Positions 9,677-20,305 of a stretch of DNA of 43,860 nt are shown one piece after another. Source of the DNA: Mycoemilia scoparia (taxonomy: Eukaryota > Kickxellomycota > Kickxellomycetes > Kickxellales > Kickxellaceae); the NCBI GenBank assembly GCA_027575805.1, contig JANBPU010000133.1:1-43860 (forward strand), in the 5' to 3' direction. Under the pieces are notes generated by a model. It searched no databases. It had not been told where the DNA came from and worked only from the letters and a program-made list of their open reading frames with translations. A program made the translations under genes and the position numbers. The number at the start of each line of letters is the position of its first letter. The stretch's first letter is position 1.

Positions 9677-11052
9677 GATCTCCCCAAAAGCCCTACTTGA
9701 CTGCTTTGTATCAGTAGAGAGTAGACTAGCACAAGTTAACCACTATTACCACCATTGCTACTACTAATACTATTCTCCTGTGTTGTGACTGTGTACTGCT
9801 GTATTTTTAACCATTGTTTGCTATAAGAACTCAGAGACATAATCGTAGCTGGGGAAGACTATTCTTAAATAGGCTGTGATGGTGGTTACTATAGTGGTTG
9901 GCTCTGGCTAAATGTGTTCGCACAATAGTTAAAAACTGTGCCAAGCAATTCGAAGCCTTACTCTCTGTGCTCCATAATCATTTATCGCCTAATACCAGAA
10001 TGCCCAACAGTGCAAAAACAGCTCAATCCATTCAATGTCTAAATCAATAAATAAAAAACAGTATTGGCTTAATAATAACGGCAATGGATTTAATCCTTCA
10101 CAACTGTGTATAGCTAGTAATGGCAGCAGTTGCGGTGGTGGGGCTGTTGTGCTGCTTCTGGTTGACTGCAACATAGTGGGTTTAGCGAATATCAACTGCG
10201 AGCTTTGATTTATTCATGATTCCAGCCCACAATGGCTCTGTAACAATGGCTGTGCTGTGGTGGAGTTGACAATCGCACCACCTTAGGCAGGCATGTGAAG
10301 GCCGGCTGCCCACCCATATAAAACAACGAACGTATTGGAGAAATGGGCTGCGCTTGTACACATTTAATGGGATTTGTGGCGTACTCTGGTATTGATTGTT
10401 GCTATTCTACAACTACGGTTAATGGCCCAAGATTGCTGTTTTCTCTCGTTAATATTAGTGGGCAACAACCATACATCCTTTCTGATGTTCTTGGCATTTT
10501 GGTTGCGCGCTGTGTTTGTGTATGTTATGACTGGAAAGGCCAATGCAGTACATATTTGCTGTAGCAAATCTGCTTTTGGGCACTCTTGGTAAAATAGATA
10601 AACATACACAGTAGTAGCAGTAGTAGTAGTGCAAAAGATAGTATGTGCTTCTATTTATTCGGTTTGTGGTTTCTGGCACTGATATTGGCGAATAGGATCC
10701 TTTGTTTTTGGGTCTTTGAGGAGACGACGTAGCAAAGAACAGCCGCTGCTGTTGTGGTTCGATGATGATGATGCGTTTGCGCAGATAGCAACAGTAAAGT
10801 AGGTATTTTATCAATGGGCAGGCATGTATGTGTCTCTGGATTCCAGGTTGCTATGAGTTTGAACCCACTTGCAATATTGCAACACAATGGTGGTGGTGGT
10901 ACGGAGATACACCCTTTGCTCGGTGGTTCAGCATATTCGTCATTGGATATAGGGAATCATATCAGGGTGTTTTATTCTTGGTTGGCTACACAATCCATAT
11001 GGCCAAGAGATGCTAACATCACGATTGTATTGAACTCATAATAAGACTTAAG

Positions 11053-11060
11053 ATATATAA
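11053..11060 (+). promoter_or_regulatory. TATA box of the Pro/Gln-rich protein gene
   Basis: ATATATAA within AAGATATATAAGGGCCC lies about 180 bases before the ATG at 11237. A pyrimidine-rich leader (CCACTCTTACTACTACCAC and similar) follows, as in strongly expressed fungal genes. Confidence 0.4.
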
Positions 11061-11236
11061 GGGCCCATCTTCCAACATCCGGTGGTGTTATTCATTAGAC
11101 GTTAGATGTTTCTTTAGACCACTCTTACTACTACCACTACTTTCCGCCTATTCTCCCTTTACCCTTCCTCACATTCTACGTGTTTATATCACCCTGTCAT
11201 AACTTTCCTTAGAGCATCAAACACACACATATAACC

Positions 11237-12599
11237 ATGAAAGTTGCTGGACTTCTATTCACTATTGCCATTGCCAAGCTTGGCTTTGCGCTCCAATACA
11301 CTGCTACCCAGCCTGTCGCTCCTGGTGGCTATGAAGCCAGTCTACCACCAGTTTTGCCACCACAGGGTCCCGCACCAACTCCAGAACAGCCCCAGCCTCA
11401 ACAGCCCCCTGTTGGTGGTGAAAATCAGGATGTTCCACCAGCTGCTCCTGCATACAGTGCTGCTCCACCACCATCTATCCCAGAGCAGCCCCCTGCTGCT
11501 CCTCAACAGCCAGAACAGCCACCCGTTGGGGGCGAAAGTGAGGGAGTTCCTCCTTCTGCTCCTGCCCCAGCTTATAGCGCCGCTCCACCTACCGCACCAG
11601 AACAACCACCTGTAGCTCCTGAACAACCTCCAGTAGTCCCCGAACAGCCACAGCAGCCTCCTGTTGGTGGTGAATCTGAAGGCGTTCCTCCCGCTGGTCA
11701 AGAAACTCCATGCGAAGAGACTCCCGCTGTTCCCCAGCAGCCATCCCCAGCAGTCCCCGAACAGCCCCCAGTAGTCCCTGAACAGCCACAGCAGCCTCCT
11801 GTTGGTGGCGAATCCGAAGGTGTTCCTCCCGCTGGTCAAGAAACCCCATGCGAAGAGACNNNNNNNNNNNNNNNNNNNNNNNNNNNNNNNNNNNNNNNNN
11901 NNNNNNNNNNNNNNNNNNNNNNNNNNNNNNNNNNNNNNNNNNNNNNNNNNNNNNNNNNNNNNNNNNNNNNNNNNNNNNNNNNNNNNNNNNNNNNNNNNNN
12001 NNNNNNNNNNNNNNNNNNNNNNNNNNNNNNNNNNNNNNNNNNNNNNNNNNNNNNNNNNNNNNNNNNNNNNNNNNNNNNNNNNNNNNNNNNNNNNNNNNNN
12101 NNNNNNNNNNNNNNNNNNNNNNNNNNNNNNNNNNNNNNNNNNNNNNNNNNNNNNNNNNNNNNNNGTTCCTCCCGCTGGTCAAGAAACCCCATGCGAAGAG
12201 ACCCCCGCCGTTCCCGAGCAGCCATCTCCTGCTGTCCCTGAGCAGCCATCACTAGTCCCTGAACAGCCACAGCAGCCTTCAGTTGGTGGTGAATCCGAAG
12301 GTGTTCCTCCTGCTCCAGTCGAATCTACTCCTCCAGCTGCTCCTGCTTACACTGCTGCTCCCCCTGCTCCAGCAAAGCCTTCTCCAGCCGCTCCAGTACA
12401 GCCACCAGTTGGTGGAGCAAACGAGGGCGTTCCACCAGCTCCAGTTGTGTCTACTCCCCCTGCCGCTCCAGCATACAGTGCTGCTCCACCTGCACCTAAC
12501 CAGCCACAACAGCAGCCACCAGTCGGCGGTGAAAACCAGGAAGTTCCTCCTGCTCCCTCCAAGCCTGGCTACTTTGTTAACCAGCCACCTCCTCAATAA
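11237..12599 (+). CDS. Secreted Pro/Gln-rich tandem-repeat protein (contains assembly gap)
   Basis: The start MKVAGLLFTIAIAKLGFALQ is a typical signal peptide, followed by a Pro/Gln/Val/Glu-rich body, so a secreted or cell-wall protein is likely. Repeat units end in PVGGE[SN][EQ]G-VPP. A 46-residue (138-bp) unit beginning VPPAGQETPCEETPAV starts at 11684 and again at 11822, and another copy resumes at 12165 after the N run. The N run of 305 changes the frame between its sides (frame 2 before, frame 3 after). Full 138-bp periods would need a gap of 238 or 376 bases, and both restore the frame. Known sequence is 207 residues before and 144 after the gap, ending GYFVNQPPPQ. The paired Cys-Glu-Glu in each unit is the only cysteine, so units may be cross-linked. 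No GPI signal or catalytic domain is seen. Family not recognised. Confidence 0.85.
11860..12164. other. Assembly gap (305 N) inside the tandem repeat
   Basis: The gap lies exactly where 138-bp repeat copies continue. Its length is inconsistent with the reading frame of both sides, so 305 is an estimate or a collapse artefact. The true length is predicted to be congruent to 238 modulo 138. Confidence 0.9.
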
Positions 12600-13290
12600 A
12601 TAAACACAAACAAATATAAATGTTCACGACCATAACTTCATTTTCACCGTTTGATTTTCATCTTTCGTTTCTTCATTTAATTTTAATATTTCAGCTAGTC
12701 TGAATAAACCAAATTTATATAAAATAATGAAATACATTTATAAATTATTCATAATCATTGTCACCAAAATATACCCTTCAAAAATTAAAGCCCTTTTATG
12801 AATGATTGAAATAAAAGAATCTAATTATATTGAACAAGTTGACATGTGACATAACACTTTCCCTAAATGATTATAACCAAAAATTAAATTATTCTAATGC
12901 CCAGTATAAATATACTCTTCAATATTTTTTATTTTATTAATAAGCTTAAATTTATAGTAAAAGAGACATAATAAGCCATTACAAATGAGTTTCTTGATAT
13001 GTAATTTTATAACATTTGTGCTACTATTTTTAATGTTGTCAAAGTTGGTCAGATGGCGATGAGATGGAGGCAGTAATGGGGACTGAAGACACTGATAGAG
13101 GGGGAGGGGGCTGGCAGATTGGTCATTTCTGATGATGGGAAAGGTAATGAAATTGTATAATATCACTGTATTAATAGGAGATGAAAATGGTGTTAGAAAA
13201 TAGCGCACTTAATATTTTCAAATAAAATAGCAACCAAAAGTAATTAATAGCATAGTCCTTTATATAAATTTACTCATCTGTTTGTTTGGT
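12600..13290. other. Spacer with a MITE end fragment
   Basis: AATAAA signals overlap and follow the stop codon at 12597. GTCACCAAAATATACCCTTC followed by AAAAATTA at 12760-12787 matches one end of the type B MITE. The rest is AT-rich, and a 104-codon minus-strand frame (12894-13208) looks fortuitous. Confidence 0.5.
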
Positions 13291-13776
13291 TCATTTTCCT
13301 GTGGTTTGCTGGATGCCTCTACTACTAATTCTGAATGATATTTTCAAACACATGTACAAAATTTCCTGATATGTTTCTTTAGTCTTAAACATCTGGAATA
13401 CAGAAAGATTAAACCTCTTGCTTCTAGCAATAAGTTCTTTAAATTTTGGACAAACACAACTATCATCAATTTGAAAAAACTGGCCATCCAGAACAATTCT
13501 ACGGTCTACATATTCCCCCTACAAAATAGTCCCAGGCATATATGAAAACAATATAGTATATATATAGTGCCTTACTATAGCAAATAATAATAAATAGTGC
13601 ATGGTTATAAAGGGTGGCGTAATTGGAAATGTGCTTACCTCCATTAACTTGTTTTTAACATCAGTAAGTTTGGCATAGAGGTCATTTCCATACATTATCT
13701 TGCCAACTTTAAAATAATCTTGCTTTGTACCACAGACCAATCGATAGCAAATATTGCTTAGGTCTTCATGGGTCAT
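13291..13776 (-). CDS. Orphan 121-residue protein, two exons
   Basis: Minus strand: exon 1 13776-13639 (46 codons, MTHEDLSNICYRLVCGTKQD ...), intron 13638-13519 (120 bp, GTAAGC ... TTTTGTAG), exon 2 13518-13291 (75 codons plus TGA). Both exon boundaries are in phase 0 and the spliced frame is uninterrupted. The product is small, hydrophilic and basic, with four Cys in exons 1 and 2 combined (two as CVC in DDSCVCPKFKEL) and no signal peptide. I chose the ATG at 13776 because the 54 upstream codons are hydrophobic and Tyr-rich, like untranslated sequence, and a TATATAAA lies 135 bases upstream. I do not recognise a family. The good splice sites and even codon usage support a real gene. Confidence 0.6.
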
Positions 13777-14654
13777 TTTGTACTTTATAGTATAAATTAT
13801 AAGAATGGTTGTACAGTGCCGCGCTGTAGTGACTAAAAAGCTTCGGTTGAGGTGGTGGTAGTAATAGTAGTCCTCATAGAGAGTACTATACGCAAGTGGT
13901 CTAAGTGTGTTTATATAGCTGCTCAAGATATCTCGCACACTGATAGTTTACTCTTCTCATTAGTTCTAGCAATAGTCTGTTGTGGTGTATTTCATTAATG
14001 AACTTTGTGAATAATCCTTCTCAGAAAGTACATTCAATTGGTAGAAGCCATTATTAATCTCATTGGCTCTATGTATTGGCCATAATGCGTCCATTTTTTG
14101 TTTATCAATCGATTATTTGCCACAATATCGAATAGGCAACATGAAATGCAATGTGAATTAATACATCGTTGGGTTGTATAATAGGAGCGTTGATATACCA
14201 AATTTTGCCTAACATTTGGCAAAGTTTCAATAAACTTTATCTATAGTAATAACCATATTTATAGCAGCACTATGATTTACAGTAACATCTAAATTTGTTT
14301 ATAAGCACTCAACACCAAAATCCAGCATCATCAATGGCTAAACCAGAGGTGATTAGAATGGCAAAATAGCAAAAGAGTGGGGGGGGGGTAAGTGGACTTT
14401 GTCACTATATTATGTTCAAAATTTAATCCGCATTTTGATCTAGAGAGTATAAAGGAAATCCAACGACTTCAGGAGCCCATGCTCTAAGAGTAATGAAATG
14501 AATAATTTGATATTTATTTGTACCGGATGTTTGAACAGTTGCCAAACCAACAATGATACTCAGATTCCTCTAAATTTATTATATAAAATATAAACGACGA
14601 TTTGTAGTGATATTCATTTGAAACCATTTAAATAAATAATATTTATATAAGCTA
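13777..14654. other. Spacer between two minus-strand genes
   Basis: Holds the 5' region of the orphan gene and the 3' flank of the F-box-like gene. A run of ten G at 14379-14388 is the only conspicuous feature. No coding sequence was recognised. Confidence 0.5.
13911..13918 (-). promoter_or_regulatory. TATA box of the 121-residue orphan gene
   Basis: CTATATAAAC on the minus strand, about 135 bases before the ATG at 13776. Confidence 0.4.
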
Positions 14655-16883
14655 TTAACTTGTCAATGCTTCTTCTTGAACTTGGTCGTCAATTGCTTGA
14701 ATGTTGTAGTAATCGAAAATTTCCTTCGAAAGTTTTTTCTTGAGATTATGTACCGAGACTAGATTTTTCTTGAAACAGAATTTCAAATACCTGGTGATTG
14801 AAATTTTTATAGATTTGATTTCTCCCCATTTGAGGTAATCCTTTATGTTGAGCTTAGTACTTTTTGAGTTTGGAAAAAGAAGTAGGAACTTTATAACCCG
14901 CGATCTCCAGAATTCCTTTTGGCAAGGCACACATAGTCTTGTAATACTTGATATAGGGAAAAGAGATTGAATACCAGCAACTTGGGGTTCTTCGATGCTT
15001 GATACTTCCAAGCCTTCTACTTCAAAATAACGACACAGGTATAACAGAGGCTTTATCGATGCTTTGTCACCTTTGTCATTATCATATATAACATTCCGAA
15101 TTTTTTGTTTTGGTATTTGCTGTAGAACGGGATCATTGTGTGGTTCCGGATAGCTCATCAAATCTTCTCCATGAATTTTAGAAACTATAAACCAATCAAG
15201 AGCTGGAAAAATCGCAAGGAACTTAATAATATTGGTTATAGATTTAAATCCTCTTAGGTGAGTAATATATAGAGTTGTTAGATGCGGAAATTTGACATGG
15301 CTTGTTATTAAATCTCCAATTTCCTCGTATTCGACTGAGCCAAGTTTCATTTTTTGTAGCTTATCATAAGCTGAGAGCTTATAAATATCGCCTAGCTTCA
15401 TCGAGACTTCAGGAGTAATAATACGCAAGAGGTCATTTGACTCATTCTCTAAAGGTTTTAGGACCTTGAATTTGGACCTTGTTGTATATGTGGCCTGTTC
15501 AATACTGAGCATATATGGAAATAGTGAAAGAACCTCGATAAATTGATTTGAAAGATTGTCAGTAATTCTAATGTAAAGCTCTTTTATAAATGGAAATGTT
15601 ATTCCTTCATGTTGTATCTGCGGTAAATCTTCAATATCCAGTCGACCAAAGCTTATCGTTCTTAGCCTGGGATATTCATTGAAGAATATTAAATCCGAAA
15701 GAGTCAAAGTTTTTAAAAATAGTTCGAATATTTTGAGGTTTCCTAGGTGATGTTGATGTATTGGGGCTGGTATAGAGTTAGTGCAATGGTGGCGCAAACT
15801 ACGATGTTCCAAGGACTTTGGGTGGAATATGGAATCAAGCAAAAGATTGGAATCAGCTTTTCCAAAATAACTTATATAGATATATTCGAGATCACACAAT
15901 CCTGTTGCCAAGATCGACAGTGCTTCTAGTGACTCTGATATATCGAACCAGGAGTTTAAAAAATTTACCTTCAAAATCTTTGAGCCTTTGCGGTGTTGGA
16001 CTACCCAATGGGCATAACGGGTATTTGGGTTTTCTAGAATCAACTTATCATCAGACAAAATTCTTTCCAAAGATTTGCTCACATACTTTGGACCAAGCAA
16101 CACTCTATTAAAAAGTGGCCAAAACAATGGAGAATATCTAGAATGAACAGACATCGATTCCATTTTCGGAAAGCTTTGTGAATTCTCAAAGATGCGCCTC
16201 AAATACATAGGAATTGAGAAATTATCCGTTTTTACTCTTTGGAGATTTGAAGGAACAGGTAACTCAATAGATATATTTTCATAAGACCGTGATGGAGATG
16301 ACTTTGATAAAAAGAATGTGATGGCATTAAGGTTGGTGAAGTGGCTTAATATAAGCTCTAGGGTGCTTAAATCCATCCTTTGGTCTATTCTCAAAATACT
16401 CAAAGACGGTGTAGCCATGCTCGCCAGGATTGGCTCATTTGTAAACATCGAGAGAGTCTCCCGGCATTGGATGTAACTTTCGTTGCTGAGTTCCAAGCAC
16501 ATGATCTGTGGGTGTTTCTTTGTCAGTATTGCCAGTTCTTCATACTGAGTGAACCCTGGCATTATTCTAATTGATCTCAGTTTCGGAAGATAGAGGCCCC
16601 GAACTTCCGATGTGATGGCTGATGTGTGGTCTAGTTCAAGGCATCTTGTGTGTTTGTGTCCTTCACGAATAAATTTGTCAAAAACATCTTGATCCAATAT
16701 AAAATGTGAAGGGTTGAATTGTTCCCACTTGGCTGCCTCGATTGCTATTCTAAAACCCTTGTCGCTATTGGAAATGAGTCTGATTTGGGTATGAGCTGAT
16801 GACAGGTGTAGATAGGAAGCAATATTGTATTTGATTTCAGGTGGAATCGAACGCAACGATATTCTCTTTTCGTGCTTAGGCAT
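14655..16883 (-). CDS. F-box/LRR-like protein, copy 1
   Basis: A 742-residue intronless ORF. Residues 8-30 (LRSIPPEIKYNIASYLHLSS) fit an F-box-like motif, which in F-box proteins docks on Skp1 of SCF ubiquitin ligases. The rest has repeated Leu-rich strands (PKLRSIRI, PSLSILRIDQ, FPHLTTLYI), consistent with degenerate leucine-rich repeats that would bind a substrate. It is a clear paralogue of 27914-30208 and of the partial gene at 43460. The first 115 residues or so are nearly the same, and so is the end (SKEIFDYYNIQAIDDQVQ), but the middle is divergent. Codons are AT-rich. F-box identity rests on pattern, not on a profile search, and the target is unknown. Confidence 0.85.
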   Translation of the reverse strand: MPKHEKRISLRSIPPEIKYNIASYLHLSSAHTQIRLISNSDKGFRIAIEAAKWEQFNPSHFILDQDVFDKFIREGHKHTRCLELDHTSAITSEVRGLYLPKLRSIRIMPGFTQYEELAILTKKHPQIMCLELSNESYIQCRETLSMFTNEPILASMATPSLSILRIDQRMDLSTLELILSHFTNLNAITFFLSKSSPSRSYENISIELPVPSNLQRVKTDNFSIPMYLRRIFENSQSFPKMESMSVHSRYSPLFWPLFNRVLLGPKYVSKSLERILSDDKLILENPNTRYAHWVVQHRKGSKILKVNFLNSWFDISESLEALSILATGLCDLEYIYISYFGKADSNLLLDSIFHPKSLEHRSLRHHCTNSIPAPIHQHHLGNLKIFELFLKTLTLSDLIFFNEYPRLRTISFGRLDIEDLPQIQHEGITFPFIKELYIRITDNLSNQFIEVLSLFPYMLSIEQATYTTRSKFKVLKPLENESNDLLRIITPEVSMKLGDIYKLSAYDKLQKMKLGSVEYEEIGDLITSHVKFPHLTTLYITHLRGFKSITNIIKFLAIFPALDWFIVSKIHGEDLMSYPEPHNDPVLQQIPKQKIRNVIYDNDKGDKASIKPLLYLCRYFEVEGLEVSSIEEPQVAGIQSLFPISSITRLCVPCQKEFWRSRVIKFLLLFPNSKSTKLNIKDYLKWGEIKSIKISITRYLKFCFKKNLVSVHNLKKKLSKEIFDYYNIQAIDDQVQEEALTS

Positions 16884-17030
16884 ATTGAAAAAAAGAATTA
16901 AAGAGTGATATTATAGGGAAAGGAAAGATAGATAGAAAACAAGGTAGTAGAACTGAGGATGATAGAAGGACTGGCAGGATTAGGCGTATGGCCAAAATCA
17001 CTTTATGTAAATCAGCCATGGGAAAATGTC
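16884..17030 (-). promoter_or_regulatory. Conserved promoter/leader block of F-box-like copy 1
   Basis: Read on the minus strand, the bases before the ATG include CCTAATCCTGCCAGTCC, ATCATCCTCAGTTCTACTAC, CTTTCCTTTCCCTATAATAT and TTCTTTTTTTCAAT. Near-identical blocks precede the ATG of copies 2 and 3. Similarity is strong for about 105 bases and then patchy, up to a shared TTTTCCCATG. Confidence 0.75.
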
Positions 17031-17130
17031 ATTCGTATTGACAGATAACACACTTGGGTATACTTTAAATTTATTTTGTTCAGAGGCATGCATTTGATGA
17101 CATTTCACTAGTGAACAAATGTATAGCGAA

Positions 17131-17271
17131 CATCTGAGTGATTATTTTTGAAGGACTAAATGCAGATGGTGCATGATGATGCGTTGGTCAATGATGATAT
17201 AGGCTGACTAGTATGCAGAGTGAAACTGGCCTACTAGTAAAACTTGGTCCTTCAAAAATAATAACTCATAT
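17131..17271. mobile_element. MITE-like element, type A
   Basis: 141 bp with ends GAGTGATTATTTTTGAAGGA and TCCTTCAAAAATAATAACTC, an inverted pair. The interior GACTAGTATGCAGAG and CTACTAGTAAAACTTGG parallels the copy at 7845-7960. Confidence 0.75.
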
Positions 17272-17288
17272 TTAGATATACATACTTT

Positions 17289-17372
17289 GCCCTAATCCTA
17301 AGCCATTTATTATACAACTTCCGAGGATCCATTTTTGCCTAAGACTGTGTGAAATTTGAACATATTAAATCA
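17289..17372 (+). repeat. Dispersed repeat D, copy 1
   Basis: AAGCCATTTATTATACAACT and GAGGATCCATTTTTGCCTAA align with the copies at 30800 and 35085. All three end with a GTGTGAA/TTTGAAC-like sequence. Non-coding as far as can be seen. Confidence 0.55.
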
Positions 17373-18131
17373 TATTAAAATGAACACATGTACTTTAAAG
17401 GCTATAATTGGTGTGTTAAGTGAGTGGGTTGACATGTAATACAGAGCAAGAGAATGATATAGTTTACGACCAATTTCACAACACAGCAGACAAAAAAATG
17501 TTTCCAAAAAATTAAAGTCTAGCCTGGACTGAAGATGATGTTTAGCCACACTTTTCCAATATAAACATACAATTATAGACATGTCCTATATAACAGCAGC
17601 AATAATACAACAAATATATTGGTATTACAACATACTGGATAATTTAGTATAATACTAGTATATAGACTTATATACCTTTTGTATTAGATATATGCCAACA
17701 AGAGCCAGAGAGAAAGAAGAGGATTAAAAAAAGTAGAGAAAGCGTGACACTTTGTTACAAGCTACAAAACAATACAAGGCCATTTATAGTTTTTGAAACA
17801 AATCTATATGCATTATTTTATATAAAAGACTTGTAATAGTAACATCTATTAGCTTCATTCTTGAAGTGCAAGCACTGTTGTTAAAGCACTATAACAAGTA
17901 TCATGGTTGCTGTAAATTTGCAGCGTTTATATATCAATTAGAAGCGCAGGCACTACAGCTGAAGAAAAGCAAGTAGTATAGTTTAAAAGCTATGTTGTTT
18001 GTAAATTACTATGCTCGGGCCCATCCACAGCCAATGTGTGATTGATGAGTTGTGGAACTTGGCCACATTCACACATGGAACTTTGAATACACTCCCTATT
18101 CTTTTTAAATAGAGATTTTGTAAAGTGGAAG

Positions 18132-18262
18132 ACCCACCTTCAAAAGGGATCAATCCTATGCTCCAAGCCTCCTGCAAAATTGGCTCATAAGCCATATATT
18201 TTAGGTTTCTATTAGAGAGATCATTTTGGTATACCTTCAGGGGGAGACTTTGTCAAGTATTA
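18132..18262 (-). repeat. Dispersed repeat C, copy 1 (protein-like relic)
   Basis: On the minus strand it matches the copies at 37168 and 43118 (CTAAAATATATGGCTTATGA, TTTTGCAGGAGG). The translation EPILQEAWSIGLIPFEGG corresponds to LQGMREGISLFPFGGE and LQEMCEDICLCSFGGE in the others. Conservation at the protein level points to a decayed coding element. An open frame continues to 17983. Confidence 0.55.
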
Positions 18263-18476
18263 TAGCAATCCAGTAATTTTTAATCAAGACAACAATCCTC
18301 ATAGCAATCATTATTAATGAATAGAGAAACCCGAAAATTATAAAGAGAGGGTGAGTCTTGTAAAAATCCCTCCTTGTACCGCAAGATTTGATGACCGCAA
18401 TATAACATCACAAGAATACATTTCTCAAGCTCGGTTGAAAAATATGTTTACACTTTTTTTCCACAAACATTTATTC

Positions 18477-18485
18477 TATATAAAA
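18477..18485 (+). promoter_or_regulatory. TATA box of MAP1
   Basis: TATATAAAA lies about 30 bases before the ATG at 18510. The predicted leader is therefore extremely short unless transcription starts upstream of the usual distance. Confidence 0.4.
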
Positions 18486-18509
18486 AACCATAGATACCAA
18501 GAAAGATAA

Positions 18510-20305
18510 ATGACTGCATCCATGACTGCTGCTGATACCGATACTACTACTACTAGTAATGCCACTAAGCATTTAGGCAGATATTGTGATAGTGATGGTT
18601 GTAATAATCCAGCAAAACTGCAGTGTCCAAACTGCCTGAAACTTCAACTTGACCCAGTTTACTTTTGTTCGCAGGTATGCTTTTCTAAATCATGGGAAGA
18701 ACACAAGAGTCGTCACAGTGTGGTTAATCCAGGTAAGCCTTACAAAAATGCACACAGTTATATATGGACATTATGATTTGGATGGCGTTGTTTATTTTCC
18801 TTATTACATTTTATAATAGCTGCTACCTATGATCCATTCCCAAGCTACAAGTATACTGGGAAGTTGAGACCAGCTTATCCATTATCGCCTAAACGACAAA
18901 TTCCTGATCACATCCCAAAGCCGGATTATGCTGAATCAGGTAAGCAACCAGACACAAGGCACTTTGAAGCACACACATATCTTAAACCAATTTTTATCGT
19001 TATTTGTTACCATTGTACATAGGTCGTCCTGTTTCGGAAGAGAGAACCAGCCCGTTCCATATCAAAGTGCTAGACCAAAAGGACATTGAGGGAATGCGCA
19101 AAGTATGTAGGGTAAGTAGACCAGCCTAACCGGCTTGTTAAGATCGATATGTTATAATAATGATAGCAAGAAATAGGATGCCCTCAAAAAATACAACTGA
19201 TACTGACTCATGACGTGTGTAAGTAGATGACACGCGAGGTACTTGATGAAGGAGCAAGAGCCCTAAGACCCGGGATAACAACTGACGAAATAGACCAAAT
19301 AATTCATGAGGCATGTATCAAAAGAAATGCATATCCATCCCCGCTAAACTACTATGGGTTTCCCAAAAGTTTTTGTGTTAGTGTCAATGAGGTTATATGC
19401 CATGGGATCCCTGACCGCAGACCACTAAAGGACGGGGATATAGTTAATCTTGATGTGTCCCTGTATCATGGTGGCTACCATGGGGATTTGAATGCGACAT
19501 ATGCAGTTGGAAAGGCTGTTGACGAAAGAGCAAAGAAGTTGATTCGCACAGCTCGAGAATGCCAGGAAAAGGCAATGGAATTGGTCAAACCAGGAACTCG
19601 GTATCGTGACCTTGGAACCGTCATCGAGGGTCATGCAAAAAGCAACGGATTCTCGGTGGTCAAATCGTATTGTGGACATGGCATTCATAGCTTGTTTCAT
19701 TGTGGCCCCAACATTCTTCATTATGCCAGTAAGTAGCAATGATGGTTGTTTAGGTAGTACTAGAAAGATGCTTTATATTTGTTTATTTAGCTCACATAAT
19801 AACCGATTTTCTCTCTCTCCCTCTTTTTGATATACACACTTGTTTGAACAGAAAACAAGACGCCGGGGGTAATGAAGGAAGGTCATTGCTTCACGATCGA
19901 ACCCATGATTAATGAAGGCGTGTGTGGCGACGATACCTGGCCCGACCGGTGGACGGCTGTTACCAAGGATGGCAAGCTGAGTGCTCAATTTGAACATACA
20001 ATGCTTGTGACCAAATCCGGGGTTGAAGTTCTGTAAGTTAAATGTTACTGTGTGTAGGGGGTTCTCTGTTCAAACTTGTGTAAATAGATAGGGATGAAAG
20101 GAATAAAAAGAAGAGACTCCAAAGTAAAACTATTGGGCTTCAGTTTGTGATTTACAAATACTTGGTAAAACTAAAATAGGAACTAATTGGATTGCTTTTA
20201 AAGATCTCTTCACATAACTCATTAAAAACAATTCTTGGCTCCTAACTGTGCTATTGTTATTATTTTAGAACTGCCGCATTGCCAGATTCGCCACCTACAT
20301 TTTAG
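18510..20305 (+). CDS. MAP1: Methionine aminopeptidase type 1, six exons
   Basis: Exons: 18510-18732, 18820-18939, 19023-19111, 19227-19728, 19852-20032 and 20269-20305, giving 383 residues, the usual length for eukaryotic MetAP1. It removes the initiator Met from nascent proteins. Residues 26-69 hold the zf-C6H2 ribosome-binding finger ([17 protein letters not shown] ... C ... C ... H ... H). The peptidase domain shows the five metal ligands: Asp in IVNLDVS (about 220), Asp in YHGDLN (about 231), His in CGHGIHS (about 285), Glu in FTIEPMI and Glu in AQFEHTM. His in ICHGIP (about 203) is the conserved active-site His. All introns are GT-AG with GTAAGY donors. The last exon codes for only 12 residues; reading through its donor gives TAA at 20034 and would lose the conserved VLT end. 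Single-copy housekeeping gene. Confidence 0.95.

Larger units (their letters stand above)
8078..11236. other. Long gene-poor stretch before the Pro-rich protein gene
   Basis: No coding region is supported. Short frames at 8402-8635, 9455-9673 and 10343-10564 have no splice sites, codon bias or recognisable motifs. Simple repeats occur: (GT)n near 8868, (AGT)n at 10610-10632 and (GGT)n near 10890. A good TATA motif without an ORF lies at 9667. The last few hundred bases are presumably the promoter of the gene at 11237. Confidence 0.55.

Noticed and set aside
10343..10564. 73-codon ORF starting MGCAC just after a TATATAAA-like motif
   Set aside because: The frame competes with two other open frames over the same bases, and codon use and composition give no coding signal.
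11342..12596. Several long minus-strand and off-frame frames over the Pro/Gln-rich gene
   Set aside because: They arise because the repeat has few stop-forming codons in any frame and because the N run translates as open. Only the frame with the signal peptide has a plausible start.
12894..13208. 104-codon minus-strand ORF
   Set aside because: The AT-rich translation lacks any motif and sits in the 3' flank of two convergent genes.
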